Part shown: one piece after another, positions 61,245 to 64,000 of the stretch
How the letters are laid out: the number at the start of each line of letters is the position of its first letter
Numbering within the stretch: position 1 is the stretch's first letter
Assembly: GCA_965242795.1 (NCBI GenBank)
Contig: OZ251505.1
Coordinates: 372,001 to 436,000 of the forward strand
Source: Bin18 sp965242795
GTDB taxonomy: Bacteria; Desulfobacterota; Binatia; Bin18
Direction of reading: 5' to 3'
DNA length: 64,000 bases
Position numbers and translations under genes: made by a program
Notes under the pieces: generated by a model
The model's input: the letters and a program-made list of their open reading frames with translations, nothing else
Told to the model about the DNA's origin: nothing
Database searches by the model: none

Positions 61245-63266
61245 ATGCTGCAACTCAGGAACGTCAGCCTGTCGTTCGGCGGGCAACAAGTGTTTCGCGG
61301 GCTGAATTGGCAGATCCGCAAGGGTGCCCGGATCGGGCTGGTGGGGCCCAACGGCGCCGGCAAGACGACGCTGTTCCGCATCCTGATCGGACGGCAGGAA
61401 CCCGACGCCGGACAAGTGCAGCGTGCCCGCGGGCTGCGTGTCGGCTATCTGCCCCAGGAAGGCATTGAGGTATCGGGACGAAACGTGTTCGCGGAGACAC
61501 GCGCGGCGTTGCCGGAGTTACCTGCGTTGCAGGCCGAACTGGCGACGCTCGAGGCGGGGCTGCATGAGGAAGCGGACGGCCTGGAGGCACAAGCCGAACT
61601 GCTGGCGCGCTACGGCGAAGTGCAGCATCGCATCGAGGCGTTGGACGGGTTTCGCGCCGACACCGCGGTTGCCACGGTGTTGAACGGCCTGGGCTTTCAC
61701 CAAGCACAGTTCACGGCGCGCACCGACACGCTGAGCGGCGGTTGGCAGGCGCGCATCGCACTGGCCAAGCTGTTGCTCCAACGGCCCGACGTCCTACTGC
61801 TGGACGAGCCGACGAACCATCTCGACCTGGATTCGCTGCTTTGGCTGGAGTCCTACCTGCGCGGCTTTCCGGGCAGTCTGGTCATCGTGTCGCACGACCG
61901 CGCGTTTCTGGACCGCATGGTGAACCGCGTCGCCGCGCTGCACGACGCAGGGCTGACCGAGTACGTCGGCGGCTACGCGGCGTTCGAGCGCGTGTTCGAA
62001 GAACGCTTGGAGGCGCACCGCAAGGCGTACGCGGCCCAACAAGACGAAATCGAGCGCATGACGCGCTTCATCAACACGTTCCGCTACAACGCCCGCAAGG
62101 CGTCGCAGGTGCAGAGCCGCGTCAAGCAACTCGAAAAGATGGATCGGCTGCCGCCGCCGCAGGCTGCGCCCAAGGGCGTCCGGTTCGGGTTTCCCGCGGC
62201 ACCGCGCAGCGGGCGCCGCATGCTCGAACTCGACGGCGCAATCAAATGCTACGGCGCGCTGCACGTCTTCGCGGGAATCGATCTGGTCGTCGAGCGCGGC
62301 GACCGCGTGGCCCTGGTCGGCGTCAACGGGGCTGGCAAGTCCACGTTGAGCCGCATTCTGGCCGGGGTGGAAGCGCCCAGCGCGGGCAGCCGCCGCGTCG
62401 GTCATCAGGTCGTGCTCGACTATTACGCCCAACAACAGGCCGAGCGTTTGGATGGACGGAACACGGTCTATGACGAGGTGGCGCGCGAGGCCGCGACCGA
62501 CGTCGTGCCCCAGTTGCGTACGCTGCTGGGGGCGTTTCTGTTTTCGGGCGATACGGTCGATAAACCCGTCCGCGTGTTGAGCGGCGGCGAGAAGAGCCGC
62601 TTGGCGCTCGCGAAAATGTTGCTGCAAGCGTCCAACCTGCTCATTCTGGACGAGCCGACCAACCATCTCGACATCCGCACCAAGGACGTCCTCAAGCAGG
62701 CGTTGTTGCAATACGCCGGCGCCTATCTGGTCGTCTCGCACGACCGCGACTTCTTGAGCGGGTTGGTAACCAAGGTGATGGAACTGCGCAACGGCGCGTG
62801 CCACGTGTATCCGGGGACGTTCGACGAATTTCTGGATCGCAAGGCGCGCGAAACCGCCCAAGCCGGTCGGACCGCGCAAGGCAACGGTTCCGTCCCCGGT
62901 CAAGCCGGGACTTCGACCGCTCCCGTGACAGATGTCGAGGATCCCGCTGTGGAGGCGACGCTCGTCGCGATTCGGCACGCCGGCCGTCTCAAGAAAAAAG
63001 GCAAACGCGCCTACCAGCAACACAAGGCGGCACGCGCCGCCCGGCAACAGCGGGCCAAGAGGGTCGCCGCTGCCGAACGGCGCATTACCGCACTGGAAGA
63101 CGAAATTAAGGAACTGGAACGCACGCTGGCCAGTCAGGAAACCTTCAGCGATGCCGAGCGCGCCCGTGAGGCCGCGGCCCGGCACGAACGGCTCCGCCGG
63201 CAACTCGACGAGCAGTACGCGGTCTGGACGGAGTTGGCAGGCGAGACGACCGATGAATCCGCCTGA
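61245..63266 (+). CDS. ABC-F family ATPase (Uup/YheS-like ribosome-associated factor)
   Basis: 673 aa from ATG 61245. Two ABC cassettes without membrane segments: first 'LVGPNGAGKTTLFRIL', 'LSGGWQARIALAKLL', 'LLLDEPTNHLDLDSLLWLE'; second 'VGVNGAGKSTLSRIL', 'LSGGEKSRLALAKMLL', 'LILDEPTNHLDIRTK'. The inter-domain arm (residues ~255-310, 'YAAQQDEIERMTRFINTFRYNARKASQ') is the P-site tRNA interaction motif. A charged coiled coil of ~80 residues ends the protein, as in Uup. Such proteins act on stalled ribosomes. Not an importer or exporter. Confidence 0.92.
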   Translation: MLQLRNVSLSFGGQQVFRGLNWQIRKGARIGLVGPNGAGKTTLFRILIGRQEPDAGQVQRARGLRVGYLPQEGIEVSGRNVFAETRAALPELPALQAELATLEAGLHEEADGLEAQAELLARYGEVQHRIEALDGFRADTAVATVLNGLGFHQAQFTARTDTLSGGWQARIALAKLLLQRPDVLLLDEPTNHLDLDSLLWLESYLRGFPGSLVIVSHDRAFLDRMVNRVAALHDAGLTEYVGGYAAFERVFEERLEAHRKAYAAQQDEIERMTRFINTFRYNARKASQVQSRVKQLEKMDRLPPPQAAPKGVRFGFPAAPRSGRRMLELDGAIKCYGALHVFAGIDLVVERGDRVALVGVNGAGKSTLSRILAGVEAPSAGSRRVGHQVVLDYYAQQQAERLDGRNTVYDEVAREAATDVVPQLRTLLGAFLFSGDTVDKPVRVLSGGEKSRLALAKMLLQASNLLILDEPTNHLDIRTKDVLKQALLQYAGAYLVVSHDRDFLSGLVTKVMELRNGACHVYPGTFDEFLDRKARETAQAGRTAQGNGSVPGQAGTSTAPVTDVEDPAVEATLVAIRHAGRLKKKGKRAYQQHKAARAARQQRAKRVAAAERRITALEDEIKELERTLASQETFSDAERAREAAARHERLRRQLDEQYAVWTELAGETTDESA

Positions 63267-63305
63267 ATCGACGACCCGCCCGACCGGAAACGAGGAGACA
63301 CCACC

Positions 63306-64000
63306 ATGCGTATCGGATTAGGACTGCCGCCCACCGGACACCGGTTCGAAGTCTATAAGGACGTCGCGCAGCAGGCCGAGGCCGGCGGCTTCGAGAGCCT
63401 GTGGTGCGGCGAAGCGTGGGGCACCGAGACGAGTACCCTCGTCACCGCGTTTCTGGCGTGGACACGGCGGATGTCCGTGGGCACCGGGATCATCTCGCTG
63501 TATCTGCGCCCGCCTACGCTGACCGCAATGCAGGCGGCGAGCATGGACCTGGTCGCCCCGGGCCGGGCGCGGCTGGGCATCGGCGTGAGCACGCGGAACA
63601 TCAACGCATTTCACGGCATCCCGTGGGACCATCCGGTCGCCCGCACGCGCGAATACGTGGACGTGCTACGCCGTGTGCTGGCGGGCGAGCGGGTCACTCA
63701 CGCCGGACGCTTCTACCGGCCGCAGGGCTTTCGGCTGAGCGCCACGTTGTCACAGAAAGTGCCGATCTACCTGGCCGCGGTGAACCCACGCATGTTGCGC
63801 CTAGCGGGTGAGATTGCCGACGGCGTGTTGCTCGCGTGGCTGCCGGCGCGCCAAGTGGCCGCGTCGGTCGCCGAAATCGCCAAAGGGGCGGCGCGCGCCG
63901 GGCGCCGCCTCGCGGACATCGATATCGGCTGTTACGTCCACACCTTGGTCAATCCCGACCGTGAACGCGCGCTGGCGCAACTCCGCCACGTCCTGGTCGG
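63306..64000 (+). CDS. LLM class (luciferase-like) flavin-dependent oxidoreductase, cut by window edge
   Basis: At least 231 codons from ATG 63306 (GAGGAG ~9 nt upstream); the frame is open to the right edge. 'MRIGLGLPPTGHRFEVYKDV', 'AEAGGFESLWCGEAWGTET', 'VGTGIISLYLRPPTLTAMQA', 'GRARLGIGVSTRNINAFHGI', 'REYVDVLRRVLAGE', 'PIYLAAVNPRMLRLAGEIADGV' are the luciferase-like barrel. Likely F420- or FMN-dependent. Distinct from the LLM protein at 46985-48064. Confidence 0.85.
   Translation, partial: MRIGLGLPPTGHRFEVYKDVAQQAEAGGFESLWCGEAWGTETSTLVTAFLAWTRRMSVGTGIISLYLRPPTLTAMQAASMDLVAPGRARLGIGVSTRNINAFHGIPWDHPVARTREYVDVLRRVLAGERVTHAGRFYRPQGFRLSATLSQKVPIYLAAVNPRMLRLAGEIADGVLLAWLPARQVAASVAEIAKGAARAGRRLADIDIGCYVHTLVNPDRERALAQLRHVLV

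Overview
The window is 64 kb of gene-dense, high-GC DNA (clearly GC-rich by eye; not computed) from a Gram-negative bacterium. Diderm features are an outer-membrane beta-barrel exoprotein, a periplasmic DNA ligase, cytochrome c', an MCE/MlaD protein and M16 proteases with signal peptides. Acyl-CoA dehydrogenase, paired class III CoA-transferases, several VOC proteins and two luciferase-like (LLM) oxidoreductases suggest a metabolically versatile heterotroph. The many dispersed palindromes resemble those of environmental or symbiont lineages. I cannot place it below the level of bacterium with confidence.

Layout. 0-4.4 kb: an M16 protease pair, an AIR-synthase remnant, DUF4160/DUF2442, a LigE-like ligase and a YefM/YoeB-type pair. 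4.4-13.3 kb, minus strand: lipA-lipB-lpd-E2, rnhB, a methyltransferase, a lipid kinase, HMG-CoA reductase and a ferritin-like diiron protein. 13.7-21 kb: an autotransporter-like protein of about 1,836 residues, a damaged hicBA, and a tandemly duplicated aspartyl-protease-like gene flanking a frameshifted gene. 21-24.6 kb: a hemE-hemH-hemG operon. 25-29.4 kb: type IIA topoisomerase A and B subunits behind a near-consensus promoter. 29.4-37 kb: hicAB, an orphan higA, glyoxalases, rhlE, a chimeric beta-propeller exoprotein and another VOC protein. 37-42.9 kb: a PCYCGC-type protein with an in-frame TGA, then dus, mutL and mutS. 43-48 kb: acyl-CoA dehydrogenase, an EF-G, tRNA-Leu(TAA) and an LLM oxidoreductase. 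48.6-53.8 kb: two large exported proteins, cytochrome c', an MCE protein and a zinc ribbon. 54-64 kb: paired CoA-transferases, a DUF433 antitoxin, vapBC, enolase, a lysine-rich histone-like protein, an alpha/beta hydrolase, an ABC-F ATPase and a second LLM oxidoreductase cut by the window edge.

The most striking observation is at 37033-37437. The open frame of a secreted PCYCGC-type protein continues through one TGA codon for 33 more family-like codons. The TGA sits exactly where the family has the first Cys of a CxxC motif. A 20-nt hairpin with a GG-starting loop and a bulged U begins 15 nt after the TGA, with its loop 24 nt away, which is the layout of a bacterial SECIS element. This is a good candidate for a selenoprotein with a UPHC motif.

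A second theme is dispersed repeats. Palindromes of about 28 bp (GTAGGGGCGA...TCGCCCCTAC) and longer cassettes built around GAGCCTGTCGAAAGG and AACGAACCCCG sit at gene ends. One cassette has supplied the last ~26 codons of enolase. Toxin-antitoxin-type loci are numerous and several are broken (hicA remnant, orphan higA, DUF433 without an intact partner).
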